Below, piece by piece: positions 1-8,390 of a stretch of DNA of 64,000 nt (position 1 is the first letter of the stretch; the number at the start of each line of letters is the position of its first letter). The stretch comes from Gelidibacter mesophilus DSM 14095. GTDB lineage: Bacteria; Bacteroidota; Bacteroidia; Flavobacteriales; Flavobacteriaceae. A program made the position numbers and the translations under genes. The DNA is taken from the NCBI RefSeq assembly GCF_000423005.1, contig NZ_AUHD01000006.1:248001-312000 (forward strand), read 5' to 3'. A model generated the notes under the pieces. That model saw only the letters and a list, made by a program, of their open reading frames with translations, was not told where the DNA came from and searched no databases.

Positions 1-923
1 AAGTCACTGATGAGCAAGGTGTTCAATTCATAGTGGCTAAAGTATCTCGTAAGTGGTAAGTAGTAAGCAATGACTCCTAGAGACAAGCCTCCAATAAATG
101 TTTTTATATAAATGGGAACCTGTATTTTTTGAAAAAGCTGTTTAAACATTTTGGTGCAGAAAATAAAAAACCAGCCAAAACAGGTGGCAATAATTGCAAA
201 AATCACGGCGTATAAAAAATCAAATTTGCTCAGCATTTCATAGGTTGGCAGATTCCACAGTGCACCAATGCTCAATTGTGTAATCAATGCAAATACCAAA
301 TAACTAAAGCAACTCGCTACAAAAGCAGGCATAATGGCTTTATAATATTCAACGGCATGTTTATGGTGCAAAATCTCAAGAGCGAATAAGCTACCGCCTA
401 AAGGAGCGCCAAACATTGCTGTAAAGCCTGAGGCCATTCCAGCAATACTCATAGAACGTAAATCTTCACCTTTTAGGCGGAATGTTTTTCCAAGCCAGGT
501 TCCCGAAGATCCTATAACTTGAACCAATGGTGCCTCTGGGCCCAAACTACCACCAGAAGCTATACAAAGTAAAGAGGACAAAATCATGGAAGGATTGTTC
601 TTAGGATCCAATTTGCCTTTATTAAAACGAATGTTATTGACAATTAGATGGATTTCTCCGGGGTCACCGATAAAATGAATAACCAGTCCTGCCAATAACC
701 CACAAATGGCCATCGTTGGAATCACTAACCAACCATTAAAATATGCCAATTGATGTGTGAAAAACTCTAAAACGATCCAGTATAAACCAGCAATAACGCC
801 ACCAAAAAGACCGAGAACTGCCCAGAGTATAAATTTCCGACTGAATAAAAACGGATTGAACTGTATGGGTTGATCTAAAAGGTTGAGGTAGGTGACTAGC
901 TTCCGTCTTCTTTTAAGTTTCAC
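1..923 (-). CDS. ClC-type chloride channel/transporter family protein (3' end cut by window edge)
   Basis: About 307 N-terminal residues are visible; the C-terminus lies outside the window. I read it from a GTG at 923, because an in-frame TAA sits one codon upstream and no ATG is available. Hydrophobic helices alternate with ClC signatures: GGSLGPEAP near residues 124-132, and a second block near 162-184 (GMASGF...APLGGSLFALEI) typical of ClC helices. The first block replaces the usual GREGP gating-glutamate motif, with Leu where Glu is expected, and resembles the YfeO-like branch. It probably moves anions across the inner membrane; channel versus exchanger cannot be told from sequence. It starts 10 bp after the DHFR fusion gene on the same strand, so the two are probably cotranscribed. 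Confidence 0.8.
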   Translation of the reverse strand, partial: MKLKRRRKLVTYLNLLDQPIQFNPFLFSRKFILWAVLGLFGGVIAGLYWIVLEFFTHQLAYFNGWLVIPTMAICGLLAGLVIHFIGDPGEIHLIVNNIRFNKGKLDPKNNPSMILSSLLCIASGGSLGPEAPLVQVIGSSGTWLGKTFRLKGEDLRSMSIAGMASGFTAMFGAPLGGSLFALEILHHKHAVEYYKAIMPAFVASCFSYLVFALITQLSIGALWNLPTYEMLSKFDFLYAVIFAIIATCFGWFFIFCTKMFKQLFQKIQVPIYIKTFIGGLSLGVIAYYLPLTRYFSHYELNTLLISD

Positions 924-933
924 GGGTTAAGGT

Positions 934-1857
934 TTATCGTCTTTGGTAAGTAATAAATGAGAATGGATACTTATGATTCGCGTCCGTTTGGTGAAGTTTG
1001 TTCTCCGTTTCTTTCCATTCTGTAGAATCAATCTTTGGAAAATAGGTATCGGCATCAAACCGTTCATGAACTCTTGTCAATTCTATTTTATCAGCGTAAG
1101 GCATCGCTTCTTTGTAGATTTCGCCTCCACCTACAATAAATGGTTGTGTGTCATTTTTTGCGGCATCCAGAGCATCTTCAATATTGTGGACTACAATGAC
1201 ACCGTTGGGAACTGAATAATCATGTTGACGAGTGATTATAATGTGTGTTCTGTTTGGAAGAGGTTTCGTAAAACTTTCAAAAGTTTTTCTGCCCATGATA
1301 ATGCAATGGTCCAAGGTTAAACTTTTAAAACGTTTGAGATCATCACTCAAATGCCACACTAACTTATTGTCTTTGCCAATGGCGTCATTTTCTCCAGCCG
1401 CAGCAATTAGAGTTAGATTTTTATGAACTTTCGTTTTTTTTTCAGGTGCTAGGGTAGTTTGAGCTGGAATTATAGCAGTTTCAATAGGATGGGTTTTTTC
1501 AAGGTCTGTCTGAAGTTCTGCAATACGCTTTTTTTGTTTGGCTACCAATTTGTTCAGTTGGGCCTCTTCCCAGGATTTACCCATAAATTTATGGGTAACA
1601 AAAACGTTAAAAAGATGGAAAATAAAAAGAAATAACCATGCTAAAATAGCAAATACAAACCAATCCAGTCCCCAAATCTTAGTGTGTTCACCTACACCAA
1701 GAACCGTGTTTAAAACAATTAAAAAAATGGCGCCTATTAAAAAAATCACAAAATGATAATATAGGCGTTTTTTCTGCTTGATTCTCTTTTGTGAATTCTC
1801 AATGAGCTCCAATTGCTCTCTGTCAATTTTGTCGACCGGTTTCTTTTTTCCGAACAT
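934..1857 (-). CDS. folA: 2TM-domain / dihydrofolate reductase fusion (membrane-anchored DHFR)
   Basis: DHFR reduces dihydrofolate to tetrahydrofolate with NADPH, which is needed after thymidylate synthesis. The C-terminal half (about residues 148-307) is a full DHFR: the AAAGENDAIG start, LVWHLSDDLKRFK with the catalytic acidic residue, IIMGRKTFES, and GGGEIY. The N-terminal half holds two transmembrane helices (about 35-55 and 65-88) followed by a charged probable coiled coil, as in small 2TM proteins. The reading frame extends upstream to 1935, but the MFGKKK start at 1857 fits the 2TM family and leaves upstream space for a promoter. The DHFR would be tethered to the cytoplasmic face of the membrane. 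thyA lies 0.7 kb away on the same strand. The domains are certain; the purpose of the anchor is unknown. Confidence 0.9.
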   Translation of the reverse strand: MFGKKKPVDKIDREQLELIENSQKRIKQKKRLYYHFVIFLIGAIFLIVLNTVLGVGEHTKIWGLDWFVFAILAWLFLFIFHLFNVFVTHKFMGKSWEEAQLNKLVAKQKKRIAELQTDLEKTHPIETAIIPAQTTLAPEKKTKVHKNLTLIAAAGENDAIGKDNKLVWHLSDDLKRFKSLTLDHCIIMGRKTFESFTKPLPNRTHIIITRQHDYSVPNGVIVVHNIEDALDAAKNDTQPFIVGGGEIYKEAMPYADKIELTRVHERFDADTYFPKIDSTEWKETENKLHQTDANHKYPFSFITYQRR

Positions 1858-2121
1858 GATATTGAAATTTTGTGTAAAGTTAGTTTTTTTTGATGAAATC
1901 GTTGGCGGAAACATCTGATCTTTGAAATAAGTCATTTGCGAAAACGTTTTAGACGTAAAGGCATTGATAATCAGTAAGGAAGAAAGGATTAAAACTTGCC
2001 AATCCTATAATATTAAAGCGATTTCATTTGGAAGTTGAAATATTATGAAAGATTTTTTTATGAAAATGATAAATCTTTGATATTGGGGAGGTTAAATGGT
2101 TCAATCTATCAAATACTTTAT

Positions 2122-2129
2122 TACATTTG
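2122..2129 (+). promoter_or_regulatory. Bacteroidota -7 promoter element for the CBM48 gene
   Basis: TACATTTG matches the TAnnTTTG -7 consensus of Bacteroidota sigma-70 promoters. Transcription would start near 2135, so the upstream ATG at 2035 cannot be used and the ATG at 2155 is the start. No convincing -33 TTG is seen. Confidence 0.5.
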
Positions 2130-2154
2130 CGCCAAAATCAAATTAATTTGGATT

Positions 2155-2451
2155 ATGGCAATTACAAAACAATACTTAAAAAGTAAACCAATATGCAAAG
2201 TGACTTTTTCGGTTGCTGCTGAAGGAGCTCAAAAGGTTTCTGTTCTAGGAACTTTTAACGAATGGAATGAGAAGAAAGCTGTTGAGCTTAAGAAATTAAA
2301 AAACGGAGTTTTTAAAGGCACTGTTGATTTAGAAAAGGACAAATCCTATGAGTTTAAATATCTTGTAGACGGTACTTTTGTGAACGAAGAAGAAGCTGAT
2401 TCTCACAAAACCAATGAATTTGGTGGTGAAAATGCAGTTTTGACGCTGTAA
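2155..2451 (+). CDS. Small glycogen-binding (CBM48 / isoamylase N-terminal-like) domain protein
   Basis: A 98-residue protein made of a single immunoglobulin-like E-set domain. It shows the family pattern: KVTFSV, then VLGTFNEWN, a basic stretch, and YEFKYLVDG with an aromatic strand close to the end. This resembles the carbohydrate-binding module of AMPK beta subunits and branching enzymes. No catalytic domain is attached. It has no signal peptide and is probably cytoplasmic. The start at 2155 is preferred over 2035 because a promoter element lies between them. An intrinsic terminator follows directly, so this is a single-gene unit. Its binding target cannot be read from sequence. Confidence 0.8.
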   Translation: MAITKQYLKSKPICKVTFSVAAEGAQKVSVLGTFNEWNEKKAVELKKLKNGVFKGTVDLEKDKSYEFKYLVDGTFVNEEEADSHKTNEFGGENAVLTL

Positions 2452-2476
2452 TAAAATACGACACTAAAATATAATA

Positions 2477-2510
2477 GAAAAGCGTTCTCCATTTGGAAAC
2501 GCTTTTTTTT
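2477..2510 (+). terminator. Intrinsic terminator after CBM48 gene
   Basis: The inverted repeat AAAGCGTT / AACGCTTT has an 11-nt loop and is followed by an eight-T run ending at 2510. It lies 26 nt after the stop codon. Confidence 0.85.
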
Positions 2511-2582
2511 GCCTTATAAAGAAAAAGAAATCAGATTGCGGTTGATTGCAGAAGTTACCTTGAAGACATTAACGTGCCTCTT

Positions 2583-3407
2583 CTAAATTGCAACAATCCC
2601 TTTAATATGTGGATGCGGATTATAATCTTCCAAAGTAAAATCTTCAAATTTAAAGTCAAAAATATCTTTGACTTCAGGATTTAATTTCATTTTAGGAAGC
2701 GGTCTAATGTCTCTTGATAATTGGAGCTGCAATTGCTCCATATGATTGTTGTAAATATGGGCGTCTCCAAAAGTATGGATGAAATCACCAGCTTCGTAAC
2801 CACATACTTGAGCCATCATCATCGTGAAGAGGGCGTAGGATCCAATATTAAAAGGAACGCCTAAGAAAATATCAGCACTACGTTGGTATAATTGACAAGA
2901 CAATTTACCTTCAGCTACATAAAATTGGAAAAAAGCATGGCAGGGCGGCAGTGCTGCTTTCCCGTTAGCAACATTTTCCGAAAAAGATTTTGACGTATCA
3001 GGCAACACCGATGGATTCCATGCTGAAACCAACATGCGTCTGCTGTTTGGATTCGTTTTCAGCGTCTCTACGATGTCTTTTATCTGATCAATCTCATCAT
3101 TGTTCCAATTGCGCCATTGATGCCCGTATACAGGGCCTAAATCGCCATTGGCGTCCGCCCACTCGTTCCAGATTCTAACGCCATTGTCGTTTAGGTAATT
3201 AATATTGGTATCCCCTTTTAAAAACCAGAGCAATTCATAAATAATGGATTTTAAATGGAGTTTTTTAGTGGTGACCATAGGGAAGCCTTCACTAAGATCA
3301 AAACGCATTTGGTACCCAAAGACACTTTTTGTTCCTGTTCCTGTACGGTCGCCTTTTTGGTTTCCGTTTTCTAATACATGGGTTACGAGATCGTGATATT
3401 GTTTCAT
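2583..3407 (-). CDS. thyA: Thymidylate synthase
   Basis: Methylates dUMP to dTMP using methylenetetrahydrofolate, yielding dihydrofolate that the nearby DHFR fusion can recycle. The 274 residues are close to the normal ThyA length. The sequence begins MKQYHDL, continues with GDRTGTGT, and carries the active-site segment [12 protein letters not shown] with the nucleophilic Cys; the dUMP-binding [13 protein letters not shown] and the C-terminal [10 protein letters not shown] are complete. The start ATG lies 6 nt downstream of the palindrome at 3414-3431. Intact and highly conserved. Confidence 0.97.
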   Translation of the reverse strand: MKQYHDLVTHVLENGNQKGDRTGTGTKSVFGYQMRFDLSEGFPMVTTKKLHLKSIIYELLWFLKGDTNINYLNDNGVRIWNEWADANGDLGPVYGHQWRNWNNDEIDQIKDIVETLKTNPNSRRMLVSAWNPSVLPDTSKSFSENVANGKAALPPCHAFFQFYVAEGKLSCQLYQRSADIFLGVPFNIGSYALFTMMMAQVCGYEAGDFIHTFGDAHIYNNHMEQLQLQLSRDIRPLPKMKLNPEVKDIFDFKFEDFTLEDYNPHPHIKGIVAI

Positions 3408-3413
3408 GATAAC

Positions 3414-3431
3414 TTCCCACGAAAGTGGGAA
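3414..3431 (-). repeat. Start-proximal palindrome (thyA)
   Basis: TTCCCAC / GTGGGAA arms of 7 bp with a 4-nt loop. On the thyA strand the purine-rich arm faces the start codon 6 nt away. It is one of a family of similar elements in this window (see 8361, 39644, 41043, 48575). Confidence 0.7.
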
Positions 3432-3601
3432 TCTTATTAATTAAACTTTAACTTTTCTTAAAAGCCAAAATTAAAGAAAGTTAAGAACTTTTCGAAGTGA
3501 TATGCGGATTAAAGTTTTAAGAGCAGAAGTTGTCAGGCGTTGAAAATTTTAACTAAAGAGACCGATGTATCATATTAAGGTAACGCCTTTATAGGATTTG
3601 T

Positions 3602-5311
3602 TTACCCAATAATCATTCCAGCAATGGTAGCAGACAATAATGAAGCAATTGTTCCACCAATAAGGGCTTTCATTCCAAATTCAGACAGGGTCTTGCGTTG
3701 TCCTGGGGCTAAAGATCCTATCCCACCAATCTGGATGCCAATAGATGCGAAGTTTGCAAAGCCACAGAGCATATAAGTGGCCATGATAATTGATTTTTCA
3801 AATTTCAAATGGGTTGCGTTGGCTACATTTTTTAATTCCGCCAACTGGATATAGCCCACAAATTCGCTCGCCGCGAGTTTAATACCTAAGAGTTGTCCCA
3901 TTAAAGCCATATCTTCTTTGGCTACGCCAATCAGCCACATGAGCGGCGAGAAGGTATATCCTAAAAGGAATTCTAAGGACAGTGCTGCGTAGGGTGTATT
4001 ATTGGCAATGAGGCTGTTTAAACCGGTTACGCCTCCCAATTTGCCAAAACCATAATTGATCATCGCAATAAAAGCAATAAAAACTAAAAGCATGGCCCCT
4101 ACATTGGCGGCCAATTTTAATCCTTCTGTAGTGCCATTAGCAATAGCGTCCAATATATTGGAACCAATATTTTCTTGTGAAACCTCTACTTCAGTATTGA
4201 TAGGCTTCTGTTGTGGGTATAACATTTTAGAGATGACAATAGCACCAGGAGCTGCCATAACAGAGGCGGTCAATAAATGTTTGGCGTAAAAGAGTTTAAG
4301 AGCTTCGTCTTCACCACCCAAAAATCCAATATATGCAGCCAATACACCACCGGCCACTGTGGCCATACCACCAATCATTACCAAGAGGATTTCCGATTTG
4401 GTCATTTTTTCCAGATAAGCCTTGATCATTAAAGGTGCTTCCGTTTGTCCCAAAAATATATTCCCGGCAACACTTAAACTTTCAGCGCCAGAAATCTTTA
4501 GAAGCTTAGTTAATACCCAAGCCATTCCCGCCACAACTTTCTGAATGATCCCTAAATAGAAGAGAACGGAAGTTAATGCTGAGAAAAAAATAATCGTTGG
4601 TAGCACCTGAAATAAAAAGATGAATCCGAAGCTGCTGACATCCATCATCCCTCCAAGGAGAAACTCACTTCCAGCCTGGGTAAATTCCAAGACTTTAACG
4701 AACATCTTTCCAACAACTTCAAAAGCTTTTTGAACAAATGGAACTTTTAAAACCCCAATGGCCAATAATAATTGAGCTGCCAGTCCAAAGCTGATGGTTT
4801 TCCAATTGATGGCTTTTCTGTTTTGGCTTAAAATAAATGACAATAACAGTAAGGCAAACATGCCTAAAGCCCCACGCAATAAACTATTCATGGTAAAGCC
4901 TTGGCTTGGTATTATTCCACTTGTGGCGGCCTCCGTAACTACTGAAACAGATTCTTTTGGCGTTGAGAAAATATAGTTGATATTCTTTTCATGAAGTACC
5001 ATTGTAGAATCGGTCAAGGTTTCAACCTTAAATCGTCTAATGTCTTCAGAAGGCGTGTCGTAATATAATACCAGTAATTTGTTCTGGGTAATGTAATTAC
5101 CCTTGGTTTGACTGCTGTCTTTGGCTTGTAAATAGAAACTAAAATCGCCCTCCATAAGATTGAGGACATCGGTTTCAGGATTGATGTTGTAGAGATTGAC
5201 GCCTTGATCACTTTGTACAGCTTCAAACTGCCATTTCTTTTCGATGCTTTGTGCTAATGTGGTGGTTATTCCAAAAAAAATAGCTGAAGCAGCTAAAAAG
5301 AAATATTTCAT
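3602..5311 (-). CDS. Concentrative nucleoside transporter (CNT/NupC family) with periplasmic N-terminal domain
   Basis: The C-terminal ~430 residues form a CNT permease: nucleoside recognition and gate segments such as GSEFLLGG, FLGQTEAPL, GGMATVAGGVLAAYI, and the final CGFANFASIGIQIGGIG. CNTs import nucleosides using a Na+ or H+ gradient. Unusually, the protein begins with a signal peptide (MKYFFLAASAIFFG...LAQS) and about 100 soluble residues resembling a lipocalin-like or DUF4369-like beta domain before the first permease helix near residue 135. That domain would face the periplasm. The gene is separated by 13 bp from the upstream nuclease gene, so they share an operon. Permease identity is firm; the N-terminal domain assignment is tentative. 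Confidence 0.9.
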   Translation of the reverse strand: MKYFFLAASAIFFGITTTLAQSIEKKWQFEAVQSDQGVNLYNINPETDVLNLMEGDFSFYLQAKDSSQTKGNYITQNKLLVLYYDTPSEDIRRFKVETLTDSTMVLHEKNINYIFSTPKESVSVVTEAATSGIIPSQGFTMNSLLRGALGMFALLLLSFILSQNRKAINWKTISFGLAAQLLLAIGVLKVPFVQKAFEVVGKMFVKVLEFTQAGSEFLLGGMMDVSSFGFIFLFQVLPTIIFFSALTSVLFYLGIIQKVVAGMAWVLTKLLKISGAESLSVAGNIFLGQTEAPLMIKAYLEKMTKSEILLVMIGGMATVAGGVLAAYIGFLGGEDEALKLFYAKHLLTASVMAAPGAIVISKMLYPQQKPINTEVEVSQENIGSNILDAIANGTTEGLKLAANVGAMLLVFIAFIAMINYGFGKLGGVTGLNSLIANNTPYAALSLEFLLGYTFSPLMWLIGVAKEDMALMGQLLGIKLAASEFVGYIQLAELKNVANATHLKFEKSIIMATYMLCGFANFASIGIQIGGIGSLAPGQRKTLSEFGMKALIGGTIASLLSATIAGMIIG

Positions 5312-5324
5312 CTGATCTTAATAT

Positions 5325-5933
5325 TTAACGTTTGGAAATTTCATCTCTTATTTGTGCTGCCACTTCGTAATCTTCGCTCAAAACGGCTTGTTCCAATAAA
5401 GAATGTAATTCTTCAAGACTTTTATTTTTGTAATTATCCTGAATTGTGGATTCAATTTCTTCGGCTACCAAATCATCTAGAAGAATGCTGTCCTGCTGTT
5501 CTTCGTCTTTTTGTGGATTGACTTTGAGATAGATGCCAGCCTTGTCTAAAATATTCTTATAAGTAAAAATGGGGGCTTGAAAACGCAATGCTAAAGCAAT
5601 AGCGTCACTCGTACGTGCATCTATTATTTCTTCGATTTTGTCGCGCTCGCAAATGAGGCTGGAGTAAAATACGCCATCCACAAGTTTGTGGATAATGACC
5701 TGTTTTACAATAATTTCAAAACGGTCGGCAAAATTTTTAAAAAGGTCATGGGTTAAGGGACGTGGCGGTCGGATTTCTTTTTCAAGAGCAATGGCAATGG
5801 ATTGGGCTTCAAATGCGCCAATGACAATGGGGAGTTTACGGTCGCCATCAACCTCATTCAAAATTAAGGCATACGCACCATTTTGCGTTTGGCTATAAGA
5901 AATTCCCTTTATGTTTAATCTGACTAAACTCAT
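5325..5933 (-). CDS. Bifunctional nuclease (DUF151) domain protein with C-terminal UVR motif
   Basis: Residues 1-135 match the bifunctional nuclease/DUF151 fold: GAYALILNE, LPIVIGAFEAQSIAIAL, the DARTSDAIALALR signature and a following beta segment. The last ~35 residues (LEELHSLLEQAV...YEVAAQIRDEI) are a UVR motif, the UvrB-UvrC interaction helix pair also found in stress-response proteins. A linker rich in acidic residues joins them. Plant and thermophile family members have been reported to have DNase/RNase activity; the bacterial role is not settled. It is first in a two-gene unit with the nucleoside transporter 13 bp downstream, which hints at nucleic-acid turnover and salvage. Confidence 0.88.
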   Translation of the reverse strand: MSLVRLNIKGISYSQTQNGAYALILNEVDGDRKLPIVIGAFEAQSIAIALEKEIRPPRPLTHDLFKNFADRFEIIVKQVIIHKLVDGVFYSSLICERDKIEEIIDARTSDAIALALRFQAPIFTYKNILDKAGIYLKVNPQKDEEQQDSILLDDLVAEEIESTIQDNYKNKSLEELHSLLEQAVLSEDYEVAAQIRDEISKR

Positions 5934-6036
5934 ATAAAATAAAAAACAAATAACTGTTTAAATTAGGACTTTACCAACTGTGATCCATATATTTTTTCGG
6001 GAAGTTCCCTGGCAAAAAAAGATTTTTGAAAAATTA

Positions 6037-6089
6037 TGCCACAAATACATGAATCCTATTTTTGGATTTTAAATCATGTATTTATGGCA
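6037..6089. repeat. Palindromic repeat, GCCAC...GTGGC family
   Basis: Arms 6037-6052 and 6074-6089 pair with one mismatch (TGCCACAAATACATGA with TCATGTATTTATGGCA), and an inner ATCC/GGAT adds to the stem. It sits between etfA and the DUF151 gene. Related copies occur at 35793-35830 and 51648-51675. Confidence 0.75.
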
Positions 6090-6133
6090 ACTATGGGATC
6101 TACCAGTCGCTTTGCAGCTACAAGTTATGAAAT

Positions 6134-7096
6134 TTAAGCGTTTTGGGCTTTAAATTCTTTTAATTTTTCTGTAAGTCTAGGAACCACGTCAAAGGCATCA
6201 CCCACTATCCCGTAGTCTGCGGCTTTAAAAAATGGGGCTTCGGGATCTGTGTTAATTACTACTTTTACTTTGGAAGCATTGATTCCCGCCAGGTGTTGGA
6301 TAGCTCCAGAAATACCAATGGCAATATATAAATTGGCGGCTACAGGTTTTCCAGTTTGCCCAACGTGTTCACCGTGTGGTCTCCAACCTAAGTCAGAAAC
6401 AGGTTTAGAACAGGCTGTGGCCGCTCCTAAAACCTTTGCTAAATCTTCAATCATTCCCCAGTTTTCAGGACCTTTTAGTCCGCGTCCGGCAGATACGACA
6501 ATTTCAGCATCCGCAATGGTTACGGTATTGGTGGCCTTGTCAACCGAATCCACATGAACGCCATTTTCAGGAATGGATGGGGAAAAATCTTCGGCAGTTG
6601 CACTGGCGGCGTTTTCTTTTAATCCGAAAGCATTTTTCGAAACACCGACAATTTTGACATCGGTTTCAATAGTTGAAAAGATAAACGCTTTATTGGTAAA
6701 TGCAGAGCGCTTTACTGTAAACGGCGATGCGCTTGTTGGCGTCTCAACCACATTTGAAGCATAACCGGCATCTAACCCAACAGCTAATAAGGGCGCTAGG
6801 TATTTGCTGTCTGCACTGGCGCTGACCACAACCACTTTTGTGCCTTCTTTCTCAGCAGCTTGTTTGAGGATGTTTGCATAGGTTTTGGCATTAAAGGCAT
6901 CTAATTTTGAATCGTTGACCTTCAATACTTTGTCGACGCCATAAGTGCCCAATTCTGAAACATCATTGGCGTTAATTGTAATGGCAGTTACCGTGGTTCC
7001 CATTTGGTCCGCAACGGCTTTTGCGTAAGAAGCCACTTCAAAAGCAACTTTCTTGAATTTTCCTTCTTCTGATTCTGTATATACTAAAACTGACAT
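6134..7096 (-). CDS. etfA: Electron transfer flavoprotein subunit alpha
   Basis: ETF alpha carries FAD and passes electrons from acyl-CoA and other dehydrogenases to the quinone pool through ETF-quinone oxidoreductase. The 320 residues are the normal length. The C-terminal FAD domain shows the family signature: SAGRGLKGPENW, ATACSKPVSDLGWRPHGEHVGQTGKPVAANLYIAIGISGAIQHLAG and VVINTDPEAPFFKAADYGIVGD. The N-terminal half is the ETF alpha/beta Rossmann-like domain. The subunit beta gene lies 71 bp upstream on the same strand, forming the usual etfB-etfA pair. Confidence 0.97.
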   Translation of the reverse strand: MSVLVYTESEEGKFKKVAFEVASYAKAVADQMGTTVTAITINANDVSELGTYGVDKVLKVNDSKLDAFNAKTYANILKQAAEKEGTKVVVVSASADSKYLAPLLAVGLDAGYASNVVETPTSASPFTVKRSAFTNKAFIFSTIETDVKIVGVSKNAFGLKENAASATAEDFSPSIPENGVHVDSVDKATNTVTIADAEIVVSAGRGLKGPENWGMIEDLAKVLGAATACSKPVSDLGWRPHGEHVGQTGKPVAANLYIAIGISGAIQHLAGINASKVKVVINTDPEAPFFKAADYGIVGDAFDVVPRLTEKLKEFKAQNA

Positions 7097-7121
7097 AATT
7101 ATTTAAATTTTCAAATTAGAA

Positions 7122-7156
7122 ATTCTAAATTCCAACACTTGGAATTTGGTGCTTGA
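7122..7156. repeat. Dispersed AAATTCCAA/TTGGAATTT repeat
   Basis: CTAAATTCCAA and TTGGAATTTGG form a near-perfect palindrome around CAC, followed by TGCTT. The TGGAATTTGGTGCTT segment recurs in inverted orientation at 59053-59067. It occupies the etfB-etfA spacer. Confidence 0.65.
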
Positions 7157-7167
7157 TTATTGGATTT

Positions 7168-7914
7168 TTATATAACCTTCGCCTCATTATGAAGCAAGCT
7201 CACCAATTCATCCAGATTATCAGGAGATACCATGGTAACGGCACCTTTTGGTTCTGGTTTCTCAAATTTAACGGTCGTTGTTTCTTTCGTAGCATCAACA
7301 GGTCCTAGAACCTTTAAAGGTTTCTGGCGTGCTTGCATAATTCCTCTCATGTTTGGAATGCGTAAATCGCTCTCTTCAACCAATCCTTTTTGACCACCAA
7401 TAACTAGTGGTAACGACGTCGAAACAGTTTCTTTTCCTCCATCAATCTCTCTTACTGCTTTAGCATTGGTGCCATCGACTTCAAGACTGATGCAATTGGT
7501 TACAAAGTTGGCGTCAATCAATTCGGCCAACATGCCAGGTACCATCCCGCCATTATAATCAATAGATTCACGACCTGCAATGACCAAATCATAGCCGCCA
7601 TCTTTAACTACATTGGCCAATTGTTTGGCTACTGCAAAACCATCGGTTGCTGGGGTATTGACTCGAATGGCGCTATCAGCACCTATCGCTAATGCTTTAC
7701 GCAACGTTGGTTCAGTTTCAGGACCGCCAACGTTCACTACGTCAACAGTGGCGCCTTGTTTTTCTTTAAACCACATGGCACGAGTTAGACCAAATTCGTC
7801 ATTCGGATTGATTACAAATTGAACCCCATTGGTGTCAAATTTCGTGTTATCATCCGTAAAATTAATTTTTGAGGTCGTATCAGGCACGTGACTAATACAT
7901 ACAAGTATTTTCAT
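7168..7914 (-). CDS. etfB: Electron transfer flavoprotein subunit beta
   Basis: Partner of etfA; binds AMP and forms the docking surface for dehydrogenases. The 248 residues match the family length. Visible marks are the MKILVCISHVPDT start, NPNDEFGLTRAMWFKE, the adenine-binding LVIAGRESIDYNGGMVPGMLAELI, and the recognition-loop area VGGQKGLVEESDLRIPNMRGIMQARQKPL. It is the first gene of the pair and faces divergently from pdhB across a 476-bp intergenic region, where its promoter must lie. Confidence 0.97.
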   Translation of the reverse strand: MKILVCISHVPDTTSKINFTDDNTKFDTNGVQFVINPNDEFGLTRAMWFKEKQGATVDVVNVGGPETEPTLRKALAIGADSAIRVNTPATDGFAVAKQLANVVKDGGYDLVIAGRESIDYNGGMVPGMLAELIDANFVTNCISLEVDGTNAKAVREIDGGKETVSTSLPLVIGGQKGLVEESDLRIPNMRGIMQARQKPLKVLGPVDATKETTTVKFEKPEPKGAVTMVSPDNLDELVSLLHNEAKVI

Positions 7915-8297
7915 TTTTTATAATTTATAATGTTATTATTTATTTGGAAGAATGCTGGTTCATTTCAAAATAAAAACCCCATCCTGCAAATGAAAACTAA
8001 TATTCATTTGAATAGGATACGAAGTTAATTATTTTAGATGACATATTTACTATGCGTGCATAATAAATTTTGATAAATGATGTTTCTTTTTGCATTAAGT
8101 GGTTAATGCTTTAGGCATTTACTGATTTTAGGTAGAATATTCTACAATGATTAATTTGCTGGCATCATTCTCAATCACTTGGAATGACAATAAGTGTGCT
8201 AAAAGCAGAAATCAATAGGTTTTTGTTCAAGAATAGCGGGGTGACTTCCGGATATAAAAAGAACTTTGATAAACTTGACTTTATTCGCTTAAAAATC

Positions 8298-8330
8298 TTG
8301 TTATTTTATTCTCAATAATTGTTACTTTTG
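8298..8330 (+). promoter_or_regulatory. Promoter of pdhB
   Basis: TACTTTTG at 8323-8330 fits the TAnnTTTG -7 element, with a TTG at 8298-8300 as a possible -33. The predicted transcript begins near 8336, about 55 nt before the ATG. Confidence 0.6.
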
Positions 8331-8360
8331 CTAATCGATTTAAACATTAACTAAAAAAGT

Positions 8361-8378
8361 TCTTCCTGCTTGGGAAGA
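8361..8378 (+). repeat. Start-proximal palindrome (pdhB)
   Basis: TCTTCC / GGAAGA arms of 6 bp with a 6-nt loop, in the pdhB leader. The purine-rich arm lies towards the start codon, as at thyA, cysN and the sulfite reductase gene. Confidence 0.6.
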
Positions 8379-8390
8379 CGGAAGATGGGA

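Larger units (their letters stand above)
7915..8390. other. Divergent intergenic region etfB / pdhB
   Basis: No credible ORF. It contains a strong hairpin at 7981-8018 (CAAATGAA/TTCATTTG inside ATCCT/AGGAT), which would fall in the etfB 5' UTR, the pdhB promoter at 8298-8330, and a palindrome at 8361-8378. The rest is AT-rich without recognised structure. Confidence 0.6.

Noticed and set aside
1858-1935. Upstream extension of the 2TM-DHFR gene
   Set aside because: The added residues are unlike the 2TM family, whose members begin close to the first helix; the region probably holds the promoter.
2035-2154. Upstream extension of the CBM48 gene
   Set aside because: A promoter -7 element lies at 2122-2129, so the added residues would precede the transcript start.
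6249-6557. 102-residue ORF antisense to etfA
   Set aside because: It lies wholly within a strongly conserved gene; a codon-usage shadow.
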